Source of the DNA: JAXMCI01 sp046349435
GTDB lineage: Bacteria; Pseudomonadota; Alphaproteobacteria; Dongiales; Dongiaceae
NCBI GenBank assembly: GCA_046349435.1
Contig: JAXMCI010000043.1
Coordinates: 4,036-68,035, forward strand
Direction: 5' to 3'
Length of the DNA stretch: 64,000 nt
Shown: positions 55,080 to 63,864 of the stretch, piece by piece
Numbering within the stretch: the first letter of the stretch is position 1
Layout: every line of letters begins with the position of its first letter
Notes under the pieces: model-generated
What the model was told of the DNA's origin: nothing
The model's input: only the letters and a program-made list of their open reading frames with translations
Database searches by the model: none
Program-made: the position numbers and the translations under genes

Positions 55080-55277
55080 ATGAGCAACCGGCAATACTGG
55101 GTGGTCGGCGGCGAGTACCGCGACACCAGCTTCCGCGAGCTGTGCGACGGCGCCGCCGACGCGGTCGGCCCGTTCCCCGACTACGACCAGGCGCTGCGCG
55201 TCTGGCGCGAGCGGTCGGTGGCCTCGCGGCCGCTGTCGCACGTCCGCTACACCATCGCGGTCAACACCGCAGCCTGA
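55080..55277 (+). CDS. DUF4170 domain-containing protein
   Basis: 65 residues beginning MSNRQYWVVGGEYRDTSFRE, with GAGGAGGAAACG directly upstream. The pattern YWVVGGEY, then GPFPDYDQALRVWRERS and RYTIAV, fits the short DUF4170 proteins of Alphaproteobacteria, whose function is unknown. It follows aceA by 14 bases and is certainly cotranscribed with it. Confidence 0.87.
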   Translation: MSNRQYWVVGGEYRDTSFRELCDGAADAVGPFPDYDQALRVWRERSVASRPLSHVRYTIAVNTAA

Positions 55278-55287
55278 GGGCCTCGGC

Positions 55288-55324
55288 GGCGCCGCGCGGC
55301 CGCCTCACGCGGCCGCGCGGCGCC
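55288..55324. terminator. Very strong bidirectional hairpin containing the lysE stop codon
   Basis: A perfect 16-bp GC stem (55288-55303 with 55309-55324) has a 5-base loop, CTCAC. It ends the aceA-DUF4170 unit and also lies across the last codons of the convergent lysE gene, whose stop codon (55305-55307) sits in the loop. Confidence 0.8.
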
Positions 55325-55934
55325 AGAGCAGCGTGAACAGCCCGGCGCCGACCAGGATCGAGCCGCCGGTGCGGTTGACCGCCCGCTGCACCGCCGGCCT
55401 GCGGATGGTGCGGCGGGCGGCGCTGGCGAGCAGCGCGTAGCCGAGCGCGTTGAGCGCGGCGAGCGGCAGGAAGGTCGCCTCGAAGATCGCCAGCTGCGGC
55501 GCCAGCGGCGCATGGACGTCGAGGAACTGCGGCAGGAAGGCGACGAAGAAGACGATGCTCTTCGGGTTGAGCGCGGTCACCGCATAGGCGTGCAGGAAGA
55601 TGCGCCCGGGCCGCGTCGCCGCCGGCGCCTCGCCCGCGCCCCCGGCCGCCACCGGCGCCCGCCACAGCTTGATCCCGAGATAGATGAGATAGGCGGCGCC
55701 GACCCACTTCAGGGCGGTGAACAGCGCCGCCGAGGCGGCGAGCAGGGCGCCCAGACCGAGCATCGAGGCGGTCATCGCGGTGAAGTCGCCGAGCGCCACG
55801 CCGGCCACCGTGGCATAGGCCGAGCGCCGCCCGTGCCCGAGCGCGTAGGAGATCACCAGCAGCACGGTCGGCCCGGGAATGGCGAGCAGCACGGCCGCCG
55901 CCGCGGTGAATCCCAGCCAGTGATCGAACGACAT
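55305..55934 (-). CDS. LysE family translocator (amino acid exporter)
   Basis: 209 residues with about six hydrophobic segments. The family start is clear: WLGFTAAAAVLLAIPGPTVL, then ISYALGHGRRSAYATVAGVA and YLIYLGIKLWRAP, with ALNPKSIVFFVAFLPQF. RhtB/LysE proteins export amino acids or homoserine lactone-like compounds across the inner membrane. Substrate is unknown. It is convergent with the DUF4170 gene. Confidence 0.93.
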   Translation of the reverse strand: MSFDHWLGFTAAAAVLLAIPGPTVLLVISYALGHGRRSAYATVAGVALGDFTAMTASMLGLGALLAASAALFTALKWVGAAYLIYLGIKLWRAPVAAGGAGEAPAATRPGRIFLHAYAVTALNPKSIVFFVAFLPQFLDVHAPLAPQLAIFEATFLPLAALNALGYALLASAARRTIRRPAVQRAVNRTGGSILVGAGLFTLLWRRAAA

Positions 55935-56112
55935 CGCATCCCTCCTGCGCCAGCGCCGCTGCCGCGATCAATCCACCGTTCGCGGCGCGGCGCAAGCGGG
56001 CGCGTCGGCGGCTGGATCAGCCAAACTGATGCCATGCATGACCAATTCGAATTTGCTGGGCCTTAGGCCCCCTCCCATACTTCGCTCGCGGAGCCTGGGG
56101 TTGGCTCCCCGA

Positions 56113-56141
56113 CCGGACGACGATCACACCGGACGACAATC
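56113..56141 (+). promoter_or_regulatory. Two 13-base direct repeats upstream of the AAA ATPase gene
   Basis: CCGGACGACGATC (56113-56125) and CCGGACGACAATC (56129-56141) differ by one base and start 16 bases apart, ending 18 bases before the start codon. Closely spaced direct repeats in this position could be an activator or repressor site. Confidence 0.35.
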
Positions 56142-56159
56142 CTGGGAGGCGGGACTGCG

Positions 56160-58832
56160 ATGGTGCGAAGCACCCGGCCGGCGCGCCGCGACGGACGATC
56201 GAAGAACGAATCCGGATCCCTGCTCGGCCGCGACCGCGAGCTGGCCTGGCTGCTCGCGCGCCTGGCGCCGCTGTCCCGCGGCAAGGGTGCCCTGATCGCC
56301 GTGGAGGGGCCGGCCGGCATCGGCAAGACCAGCCTGCTGCAGGCCTTCGCGGCAGGCTGCCGGTCGCGGGGCATGACCGTGCTGGCCGGCGGCGCCGACG
56401 CCGGCAGCGAGCCGTACGCCGCCTGGCGCCCGGCGCTGCGCGCGGCGGCAGGCGCTCCGCTGCGGTCCACGGCCGCCTATCGGCAGGCCCTCGACCGGCT
56501 CTGCGGCGGGCGCGCCGTGCCCCCGCCATTGCCTACGGAGCAGACGCGCTACCGGCTCTACGATGCCGTGCGCGAGCGCCTCGTCGCGCTGACGCAGCGC
56601 GCGCCCGTCCTGCTGCTGCTCGACGATGCCGAGAGCATGGACGAGCCTTCGGTCCGCCTGCTGCGCCACCTCCTGCCGTTCCTGGAGGAGATGCCGGTGC
56701 TGGCGGCCGTCGCCTGCGACGACCGGTGGCCGGCGGAGAGCCGGATCGGCGAGCTCGCCCTGCCGCCGTCGCTTCGCTTCGACCGCCTTGCCCTGCCCGG
56801 CCTGCCGGCGAGCCTGGTCGCAGACCTGTTGCGGCAGCACGGCCTGCCCGCACCCGATGCCGCGATCTGCCGGCGATGGCACGAGGTCGCTGCGGGGAAC
56901 CCGCTCCATCTCGAGCTGCTGGCTCGGCTCGCCGCAGGGCCGGCGACCGGCGATGCCGCGTCGGCCATCCCGCCCCGCAGCCCGGAGCGGGCCGTCGCCA
57001 CGATCGCCGCGCGGCTGCCGGCCGAGACGCGCCGGCTGCTGCATGCGGCGGCCATCCTCGGCGACCGCCCGGCGCCGGCATCGGCCGCCGCGGTCGCCGG
57101 AATGCGCGACCAGGCACCGGCGCTGGCCCCGGCCGTCGCGGCGGGCCTGCTGGCGGCCGACGGCACGTTCCGCCATCGCCTGGTGCGTCAGGTCCTGCTC
57201 GCCATCGGCGACCCGGTCGAGCGCATGACGCTCGAGCGGCAGGCCGCCGAGCGGGCCCGGGGCGCCACCGGCTGGCAGCGCGCGCTGTGGTACCACCGCA
57301 GCCGCGCCCTGCCCGGCGCCGAGGCAGGTGTCGCCGCCTGCCGCGCCGCCGCGCACCAGGCCGACGCCGATTCGGCGCCGGAGTCTCGCGCCGCAGCGCT
57401 GCGCATGGCCGCCGATCTCGCCGCCCCGGCCGATCGCATCCTCCTGCTCCAGGAGCTCGCCAGTGCCGCCGCCGAGGCGGGCGATGCCGCGACGGCCGCG
57501 GCCGCCGCCTGGAGCGCGGCCGCCCTGATCGAGGCGCAGCCGCGCCACCGGCAGCGACTGGCCGACCACCTGACGGCGGCCGCCCTCGCGCTGCACGACG
57601 CCGGCGCGGAGGACGCGGTGTGGCGCCCGCTGCAGAAGGCCGCCCTGGCCCGCCTCGGCAAGCGGCATGACATCCGCTGGGCGCGCCTGCGGCTGCTCGA
57701 GCCGGGCCGCATGCGCAAGGTGGCCGGCCCGCCGCTGCAGGTCGGACGCTGGCTCGGGCTCGATCCCGCGGCGATGGCGGTGGCGCGGGCCAGGGGCGAC
57801 GAGCTCGACTACTGCCGCACGCTGCTCGTCTATGAGTGGCTGAGCGTCGCCGACGTCGACGCGCTGCTGCAGCGGGCCCGCGCCTGGCGCGAGCCGCTGG
57901 CGCGGGCGCGCGCGCTGTCGGTCGCTGCCGAGACGCTGATGTATCGCCACGGGGCGTTCGATCGCGCCTGCCGCCTGCTGCTGCAGCAGCTCGCCCTGCA
58001 CGAGGCGCGCGGCTCGATCGTCGAGCAGGCGAAGTCGCTGGTCCGGCTCACCATGGCGCAGCTCGCCGCCGGCGAGCTGGAGGCGGCGGTGGCGACCCGG
58101 ACGCGGGCCCGCGACATGGGCGCGCGGCTCGGGCCGGGCTACCTGATCTACGAGCATGCCGGCACGCGCCGCGGCGGCGACCTCTACCCCGAGATCTCCA
58201 TGGAGTCGAACTTCGCCTGGTATCTCGAGGGCAACTGGGAGGCCGTCGCCGAGCACTGGGTCAAGGCGATCGCCCTCGAGGAGCCAGGCGGCAGCCCGGT
58301 TCACATCGTCGAGGCCGCCATGGCCGCCCAGGCCTTCGCCCGGCTCGACCGCTTCGCCGAGGCCCGGCGCTACCTCGACGCGCTGACCCCGGTGCTGCAG
58401 CGGCTGAAGCCGCGCGACTGGGCCCTCAACGGGGCGATCGGCCGCGCCTCGCACGCCATCTGGGACCTCGCCGGCACCGGCTACGCGGCGGCCTATCGCA
58501 AGCTCGCCCTGTCGCTGCTCGGCGCCGGCGTCGGCGACTGGACCAACACCTCGCTCGAGCTGACGGTGGCGCGCATGGCGGCGCTGCTCGGCCGTCGCGC
58601 CGAGGCCGAGGATTACTTCCGAGGCGCCCGGCAGCGGCTGGGACGCAAGGCTCACGACCCGCGGCGCGCCATCATCGACCACGACGAGGCGGTCGCGCTG
58701 CGGCTGCTGTCGGCAGGCGCGGACGACCGGCGGGGCGCCCTGATCGCATCCGCGCTCGCCACCTTCCGCCAGCGCGGCATGCAGGGCTGGGTGCGGCGCG
58801 CCGAGGCCGAGGTAGGGCGGCGCGGGCGATGA
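56160..58832 (+). CDS. Large AAA/STAND-type ATPase with TPR-like C-terminal region
   Basis: 890 residues. The AAA_16-type ATPase has LLGRDRELAWLLARLAPLSR, Walker A in VEGPAGIGKTSLLQAFAAG and Walker B in VLLLLDDAESMDEPS. The domain continues to about residue 290 and is followed by about 600 residues of Ala/Leu/Arg-rich helical repeats. This is the architecture of MalT/LuxR-like and cyclase-linked ATPases. I see neither a LuxR helix-turn-helix at the C-terminus (it ends AEAEVGRRGR) nor a cyclase domain at the N-terminus. It is the first gene of a tightly coupled three-gene operon. Confidence 0.82.
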   Translation: MVRSTRPARRDGRSKNESGSLLGRDRELAWLLARLAPLSRGKGALIAVEGPAGIGKTSLLQAFAAGCRSRGMTVLAGGADAGSEPYAAWRPALRAAAGAPLRSTAAYRQALDRLCGGRAVPPPLPTEQTRYRLYDAVRERLVALTQRAPVLLLLDDAESMDEPSVRLLRHLLPFLEEMPVLAAVACDDRWPAESRIGELALPPSLRFDRLALPGLPASLVADLLRQHGLPAPDAAICRRWHEVAAGNPLHLELLARLAAGPATGDAASAIPPRSPERAVATIAARLPAETRRLLHAAAILGDRPAPASAAAVAGMRDQAPALAPAVAAGLLAADGTFRHRLVRQVLLAIGDPVERMTLERQAAERARGATGWQRALWYHRSRALPGAEAGVAACRAAAHQADADSAPESRAAALRMAADLAAPADRILLLQELASAAAEAGDAATAAAAAWSAAALIEAQPRHRQRLADHLTAAALALHDAGAEDAVWRPLQKAALARLGKRHDIRWARLRLLEPGRMRKVAGPPLQVGRWLGLDPAAMAVARARGDELDYCRTLLVYEWLSVADVDALLQRARAWREPLARARALSVAAETLMYRHGAFDRACRLLLQQLALHEARGSIVEQAKSLVRLTMAQLAAGELEAAVATRTRARDMGARLGPGYLIYEHAGTRRGGDLYPEISMESNFAWYLEGNWEAVAEHWVKAIALEEPGGSPVHIVEAAMAAQAFARLDRFAEARRYLDALTPVLQRLKPRDWALNGAIGRASHAIWDLAGTGYAAAYRKLALSLLGAGVGDWTNTSLELTVARMAALLGRRAEAEDYFRGARQRLGRKAHDPRRAIIDHDEAVALRLLSAGADDRRGALIASALATFRQRGMQGWVRRAEAEVGRRGR

Positions 58833-59866
58833 CCGGCATCCTGGTCACCGGCGGCACCGGGTTCGTGCTGAGCAACCTGGTGCGGCGCCTGCTCGAGCGC
58901 TGGCCCGAGGCCGGGATCGTCGTGCTCGACCTCGCCGCGGAGGACGCCCTCGCCGCCGCTTTCCTCGGCCCGCCGGGCCGGCGCCTGCGGCTGGTCGCCG
59001 GCGACGTGCGCGATCCGGCGGCGCTGCGCGCGGCCGCCGAGGGCATCGAGATCACCCATGTCGTGCACGGCGCCACCGTCACCCACGATGCCGCCGCCGA
59101 GCGGCGCGACCCGACGCGCTATCTCGGCGTCAATCTCGGCGGCACCGTGCAGCTCCTGGAATGGCTGCGCGGGCGCGGCGGCGCGACGCGCCTGCTGCAT
59201 GTCAGCACCGGCGGCGTCTACGGCAACCCGCAGCCGGGCACGCCCGAGGCGCCGCAGCCCGAGGACGGCCCGTTCGATCCGCCCGAGCTCTATGCCGTGT
59301 CGAAATACGCCGCCGAGCTGGTGGTGCGGCGCTATGCCGGGCTGTTCGGGATCCCGGCCTGCCGGGTGCGCTTCGCCGACGTCTTCGGGCCGATGGAGCG
59401 GCCGACCGGCGCCCGCCGCTCGATGTCGCTGCCCTTTCATATGATGCGCGCCCTGATCGAGGACCGGCCGCTGCGCGTCAGCGCGCGCAGCATGCAGGCC
59501 GGCGGCGACTATCTCAGCGCCGAGGACGTCGCGGACGCGCTGCTCCTGCTGCTGCGCGCCGACCGGCCGCCCTTCGACCTGTTCAACATCGCGGCCGGCC
59601 GGTGGCGGCCCCTGCCCGAGCTTCTCGGCGCCTTCGCCGCGGTGGCGCCATCCTTCCGCCACGCGGTGGTGCCGCAGGACGAGGCCGAGATCGACTTCGA
59701 TCCGGCGAACCGGCTGGCCCGCTACAACGCCTATGCCATCGACCGGATCGGCACGCTCGGCTGGCGGCCGCGCCCGCTCGAGCGGCAGCTCGCCGGCTAT
59801 CTCGCCTGGGTCATGGCGGATCCGGCGGCACGCTGCCCCGCCCCGGCGGCCAGGAGGGACCAGTGA
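58829..59866 (+). CDS. NAD-dependent epimerase/dehydratase family protein
   Basis: 345 residues, with an ATG overlapping the ATPase stop (ATGA). The extended SDR pattern is clear: ILVTGGTGFVLSNLVRRLLE, LVAGDVRDPAALRAAAEG, the catalytic region LLHVSTGGVYGNPQ and ELYAVSKYAAELVVRRYA with YxxxK, and FADVFGPMERPTG. It uses NAD to epimerise, oxidise or dehydrate a sugar or related substrate. The gene context does not point to sugar-nucleotide synthesis, so a different small substrate is possible. Confidence 0.9.
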   Translation: MTGILVTGGTGFVLSNLVRRLLERWPEAGIVVLDLAAEDALAAAFLGPPGRRLRLVAGDVRDPAALRAAAEGIEITHVVHGATVTHDAAAERRDPTRYLGVNLGGTVQLLEWLRGRGGATRLLHVSTGGVYGNPQPGTPEAPQPEDGPFDPPELYAVSKYAAELVVRRYAGLFGIPACRVRFADVFGPMERPTGARRSMSLPFHMMRALIEDRPLRVSARSMQAGGDYLSAEDVADALLLLLRADRPPFDLFNIAAGRWRPLPELLGAFAAVAPSFRHAVVPQDEAEIDFDPANRLARYNAYAIDRIGTLGWRPRPLERQLAGYLAWVMADPAARCPAPAARRDQ

Positions 59867-60885
59867 TCGGGAGCTATCCGCGCGATCTCGTCGGCTACGG
59901 CGCGCAGCCGCCGGATCCGCGCTGGCCGGGCGGCGCCCGCGTCGCGGTCAATTTCGTCATCAACGTCGAGGAGGGCGGCGAGCACTGCATCCTGCATGGC
60001 GACAGCCATTCCGAGTCGCACCTCTCCGAGACGCCGACCCAGCCGCTGATGGGCCAGCGCAACCTGATCATCGAATCCTTCTTCGAATATGGCAGCCGCG
60101 CCGGGTTCTGGCGGCTGATGCGCCTCTTCGCGGAGCGCCGGCTGCACTTCACCGCCTTTGCCATCGGCATGGCGATCGAGCGCACGCCGGATGCCGCCCG
60201 CGCCATGGTCGAGGCGGGGCACGAGGTCGCCACCCACGGCTATCGCTGGATCGACTACCAGCACCTGCCGCCGGAGGTCGAGCGCGAGCACATCCGGCGC
60301 ACCGTGGCCATCCATGAGGCGGTGCTCGGCGAGCGCCCCCTCGGCTTCTACCAGGGCCGCTGCAGCGTCAATTCGCGGCGGCTCTGCGTCGAGGAGGGCG
60401 GCTTCCTCTACGACGCCGACTCCTATGCCGACGACCTGCCCTACTGGTGCCTGGAATATGGCCGGCCGCACCTCGTGGTGCCCTACACCTCCGACGCCAA
60501 CGACATGAAGTTCCAGACCACGACCGGCAGCTTCAGCTGCGGCGACCAGTTCTTCAACTACCTGAAGGACAGCTTCGACTGCCTCTACGCCGAGGGCGAG
60601 ACGGCGCCGAAGATGATGTCGGTGGCGCTGCACACCCGCATCATCGGCCGGCCCGGTCGGGTGCAGTCGCTGGCCCGCTTCCTCGACTACATCCTCAGCC
60701 ACGACCGCGTCTGGGTGGCGCGGCGCGTCGACATCGCCCGCCACTGGATCGCCCACCATCCGCCCGACGCCGCCGCGGCGGGCGAGACGCTCAGCCGATC
60801 CGCTTCAACGCCGGCCGCTCGCCGACGCCCCCAGGCAGCGCTGCGGGCCCGGGCGGCGCGAAATAGCGCTCGATCTCGTGGCTGA
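59863..60885 (+). CDS. Polysaccharide deacetylase family protein (PuuE allantoinase-like)
   Basis: 340 residues from a GTG overlapping the epimerase stop (GTGA), with GGAGG 5 bases upstream. It resembles the PuuE-type cyclic amidase/deacetylase group: GYGAQPPDPRWPGGARVAVN, FVINVEEGGEHCILHGDSHS, GMAIERTPDAARAMVEAGHE with THGYRWIDYQ, and ALHTRIIGRPGRVQSLARFL. The last 40 or so residues (Arg/Ala-rich) are antisense to the LysR gene and are not conserved-looking. The enzyme probably hydrolyses a C-N bond in a cyclic ureide or similar compound. Confidence 0.88.
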   Translation: MIGSYPRDLVGYGAQPPDPRWPGGARVAVNFVINVEEGGEHCILHGDSHSESHLSETPTQPLMGQRNLIIESFFEYGSRAGFWRLMRLFAERRLHFTAFAIGMAIERTPDAARAMVEAGHEVATHGYRWIDYQHLPPEVEREHIRRTVAIHEAVLGERPLGFYQGRCSVNSRRLCVEEGGFLYDADSYADDLPYWCLEYGRPHLVVPYTSDANDMKFQTTTGSFSCGDQFFNYLKDSFDCLYAEGETAPKMMSVALHTRIIGRPGRVQSLARFLDYILSHDRVWVARRVDIARHWIAHHPPDAAAAGETLSRSASTPAARRRPQAALRARAARNSARSRG

Positions 60886-61750
60886 CCGCCTGCGCCGCCT
60901 GGGTGAGCCGCACGTTGCGCGCGTGCGCCAGCACGACCGCCTGGCGCGGCACGTCCTCCAGCAGCGGCCGGCAGGCGATGGCATGGCCGTCATAGGCGCG
61001 GTCGCCGACCGGGCGGGTCACCGAGAGGGAGACGCCGAGGCCGTGCGCCACCAGCCCGCGCAGCACCTCGAGGTTGGAGCAGTAGTAGCGCACGCGCGGC
61101 TCGGCGCCGAAGCTGCGCATCACCGAGAGCTGGTATTCGCGGCTCTCCGGCAGGTCGATCAGGATGAAGGGCTCGGCGCAGAGCTCGCGCAGCGACACGC
61201 GCTCCGCCGCCGCCAGCGGATGGTCGAACGGCAGGATGGCGAACGGCACGACGTGCGACAGGATGACCTTGTCGAGATCCTCCCAGAAGCCGCTGTCGTA
61301 GGACAGCGCCAGCTCGATCTGGCCGATCTGCAGCGCGGCGTGCAGCTTGCTCTGGCTGGCCAGCGAGAACTCGACGGCGATGTCGGGCAGGCGGCGGGCG
61401 AGGAAGCTGAGCAGCCCCGGAAGATGGAAGCAGGCCAGCGGCTCGAAGCAGCCGAGATGGACGATGCCGCGCGGGCCCTCCACCCGGGTGCGCAGCGCCG
61501 AGGGGAAGTCCTCGACCAGCGCCAGGATGTTGCGCGCCTCCTGGATCGCCTGGCGGCCGGCGGCGGTGAGCGTCACGCCCTCGCCGTGGCGGCGCTGGAA
61601 CAGCGGCTGCCCGAAGGCCTCCTCGAGATGGGCGATGGCGTTGGTGATCGCCGGCTGGGTGACGTGCATCAGGCGCGCCGCTTCGGTCAGGTTGCCGCAC
61701 TTGCCCGCGGCCACGAAGTATTCCAGCTGGCGGATGGTAAACTTGTGCAT
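60791..61750 (-). CDS. LysR family transcriptional regulator
   Basis: 319 residues from MHKFTIRQLEYFVAAGKCGN. The N-terminal winged helix is obvious (LTEAARLMHVTQPAITNAIA, LEEAFGQPLFQRRH), followed by the linker helix and a periplasmic-binding-like effector domain (GIVHLGCFEPLACFHLPGLL, IELALSYDSGFWEDLDKVIL). It is divergent from the glycine-betaine-type transporter genes at 61851, 100 bases away, and probably controls them. Its 3' end overlaps the deacetylase gene by 95 bases. Confidence 0.93.
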   Translation of the reverse strand: MHKFTIRQLEYFVAAGKCGNLTEAARLMHVTQPAITNAIAHLEEAFGQPLFQRRHGEGVTLTAAGRQAIQEARNILALVEDFPSALRTRVEGPRGIVHLGCFEPLACFHLPGLLSFLARRLPDIAVEFSLASQSKLHAALQIGQIELALSYDSGFWEDLDKVILSHVVPFAILPFDHPLAAAERVSLRELCAEPFILIDLPESREYQLSVMRSFGAEPRVRYYCSNLEVLRGLVAHGLGVSLSVTRPVGDRAYDGHAIACRPLLEDVPRQAVVLAHARNVRLTQAAQAVSHEIERYFAPPGPAALPGGVGERPALKRIG

Positions 61751-61850
61751 CGCCGCGGCGGCCTCCGGGGAGCGCGGCGCGCTCCGGAGCTTCGCAGGAT
61801 AATGCGAGGGCCGGGCGGCGTCGAGCCGAGCGCGCCGCAGGGAGGCCGCG

Positions 61851-62720
61851 ATGCCTGACCTCGACAGCCTGTTCAAGAGCCACCGCCTGCCGCTCGACGG
61901 CTGGATCCAGGCCGCCGTCGACTGGCTGGTCCACAATCTGCGGCCGTTCTTCCTGGCGGTGCGCTGGCCGGTCGCCCGCACCCTGGACGGGCTGGATTCC
62001 TTCCTGCAGCACCTGCCGGTGTGGGTCGTCCTGCTGGCGCTGATGCTGGGCGCGTGGCGGACCGCCGGCTGGCGCGTCGCCATCGCCGCCGGCCTCAGCT
62101 TCCTGCTGATCGGCTTCCTCGGCCTGTGGGCGGTGGCGATGACCACGGTGGCGATGGTCACCACCTCGGTGCTGTTCTGCGTGCTGGTCGGGATCCCGGT
62201 CGGCATCCTGGCGGCGCGCAGCGAGTGGGTGTCGCGCGTGCTGCGGCCCGTGCTCGACGCCATGCAGACGACGCCGACCTTCGTCTACCTCGTGCCGATC
62301 GTCATGCTGTTCGGCATCGGCAACGTGCCGGCGGTCATCGCCACGATCATCGTCGCCCTGCCGCCCATGGTGCGCCTCACCGACCTCGGCATCCGCCAGG
62401 TGCGCGCCGAGCTGGTCGAGGCGGGCTACGCCTTCGGCTGCACGCCGCGCCAGGTCCTGCTCGAGGTCCAGATCCCCCTTGCCCTGCCGTCGATCATGGC
62501 CGGGCTCAACCAATCCCTGATGCTGTCGCTCAGCATGGTCGTGGTCGCCGCGCTGATCGGCGCCGGCGGGCTCGGCCTGGTCGTCTATCAGGGAATCAAC
62601 CGGCTCGATGTCGGCCTGGCCGGCGTCGCCGGCCTCGCCATCGTGCTGGTGGCGATCAGCCTGGACCGCATCACCCAGGCGATCGCCGCCGGCCGTGGGC
62701 CGGGTAAGCGCGAAGACTAA
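61851..62720 (+). CDS. Glycine betaine/proline-type ABC transporter permease (ProW-like)
   Basis: 289 residues with about six membrane helices. ProW/OpuAB signatures are present: TPTFVYLVPIVMLFGIGNVP, AVIATIIVALPPMVRLTDLG and the EAA loop VEAGYAFGCTPRQVLLEVQI, with GAGGLGLVVYQGINRLDVG at the C-terminal side. It forms the inner-membrane channel for quaternary amines. The binding-protein gene follows after 29 bases. No ATPase gene (ProV) is present in this window. Confidence 0.93.
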   Translation: MPDLDSLFKSHRLPLDGWIQAAVDWLVHNLRPFFLAVRWPVARTLDGLDSFLQHLPVWVVLLALMLGAWRTAGWRVAIAAGLSFLLIGFLGLWAVAMTTVAMVTTSVLFCVLVGIPVGILAARSEWVSRVLRPVLDAMQTTPTFVYLVPIVMLFGIGNVPAVIATIIVALPPMVRLTDLGIRQVRAELVEAGYAFGCTPRQVLLEVQIPLALPSIMAGLNQSLMLSLSMVVVAALIGAGGLGLVVYQGINRLDVGLAGVAGLAIVLVAISLDRITQAIAAGRGPGKRED

Positions 62721-62749
62721 GCAGCAACGCCAAAGCAGAGGAGGTCACA

Positions 62750-63784
62750 ATGATGATCAAGACGAAGAGCCTGCACAGGGGCGGCCTCGGCGCGAGGCTG
62801 GCCGGATGGGGGCTACGCCTCGGCGCGGCGGCGATCGCCGTCGCCGCCGTGGCGACGACGGCGGGGCAGGCCAGCGCGGCCGATCTGCCCGGCAAGGGGG
62901 TCACGGTGACGCCCTGCACCTCGACCTCGATCGAGGGGCTGTTCAAGGAGGTCATCGTGATGCGCGGCCTCGAGAAGCTGGGCTACACCGTCAACATGCC
63001 GCGCACCCTGACCGTCCCGGCGGAGCACCAGGCGACCGCGACGGGCGACTGCACCTACTCCTTCGACCACTGGGTGCCGCTGCACGATTCCTTCATGGAG
63101 AAGATCAAGGACGATGCGGTGGTCATCGGGCCGACCGTGTCCGGCGCCGCGCAGGGCTACCTGATCGACAAGAAGACCGCCGACCAGAACGGCATCACCA
63201 AGCTCGAGCAGTTCAAGGACCCGAAGATCGCCAAGCTGTTCGACACCAACGGCAACGGCAAGGCCAATCTCTGCTGCACCAACCCGGGCTGGGGCGCCGA
63301 GAAGGTGATCAACTACGAGCTCGACGCGATCGGGCTGCGCGACACCATCGACCATGACCAGGGCGAGTACACGGCGATGATGGCCGACGTGATCGCCCGC
63401 TTTCGCCGCGGCGAGCCGGTGTTCTTCTACACCTGGACGCCGCACTGGCTGCTCGGCGAGCTGAAGCCCGGCGTCGACACCGTCTGGCTCGAGGTGGACG
63501 CCAAGTACTGCGTCCCCGAGCAGCCTTGCGGCGCGTCGAAGACCGGCTTCCCGGTGAACGACATCTCGATCGTCGCCAACAAGGAGTTCCTGGCCAAGAA
63601 CCCGGCGGCCAAGGCGTTCCTCGAGGCCGTCAAGATCCCGATCGGCGATCTCAGCGCCGAGAACGTCCTGATGCGCAACGGCGAGGACAAGGAAGCCGAC
63701 GTGCTGAAGCATGCCGCCGACTGGATCGCCAAGAACCAGTCGACCTTCGACGCGTGGGTCGCCGCGGGCATGGCGGCGAAGTAG
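62750..63784 (+). CDS. Glycine betaine/choline-type ABC transporter substrate-binding protein (ProX-like)
   Basis: 344 residues with a signal peptide of about 45 residues ending near ASAADLP and the site GAGGAGG upstream. The OpuAC domain has DLPGKGVTVTPCTSTSIEGL, LEKLGYTVNMPRTLTVPAEH, FDHWVPLHDSFMEKIKD, GEPVFFYTWTPHWLLGELKP and VNDISIVANKEFLAKNPAAK. Trp and Tyr residues in these blocks are those expected to form the aromatic cage for quaternary ammonium ligands. It works with the permease encoded upstream. Confidence 0.93.
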   Translation: MMIKTKSLHRGGLGARLAGWGLRLGAAAIAVAAVATTAGQASAADLPGKGVTVTPCTSTSIEGLFKEVIVMRGLEKLGYTVNMPRTLTVPAEHQATATGDCTYSFDHWVPLHDSFMEKIKDDAVVIGPTVSGAAQGYLIDKKTADQNGITKLEQFKDPKIAKLFDTNGNGKANLCCTNPGWGAEKVINYELDAIGLRDTIDHDQGEYTAMMADVIARFRRGEPVFFYTWTPHWLLGELKPGVDTVWLEVDAKYCVPEQPCGASKTGFPVNDISIVANKEFLAKNPAAKAFLEAVKIPIGDLSAENVLMRNGEDKEADVLKHAADWIAKNQSTFDAWVAAGMAAK

Positions 63785-63796
63785 AACGGCATCGGC

Positions 63797-63826
63797 TTGC
63801 GGGGAGGCCGGCCGGCCTCCCCGCAA
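63797..63826 (+). terminator. Perfect 30-base palindrome after the binding-protein gene
   Basis: TTGCGGGGAGGCCGG is followed immediately by its exact complement (CCGGCCTCCCCGCAA). With no T-run, it may stabilise the abundant binding-protein transcript or partly terminate before the peptidase gene, rather than act as a full terminator. Confidence 0.7.
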
Positions 63827-63864
63827 GGCACTGCGAATCCCGGAACAGAGGACGCCGAGCAACC

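Noticed and set aside
58700..58832. LuxR-type helix-turn-helix at the end of the AAA ATPase
   Set aside because: The last 60 residues lack the conserved LuxR helix pattern and end in an Arg/Glu-rich helix.
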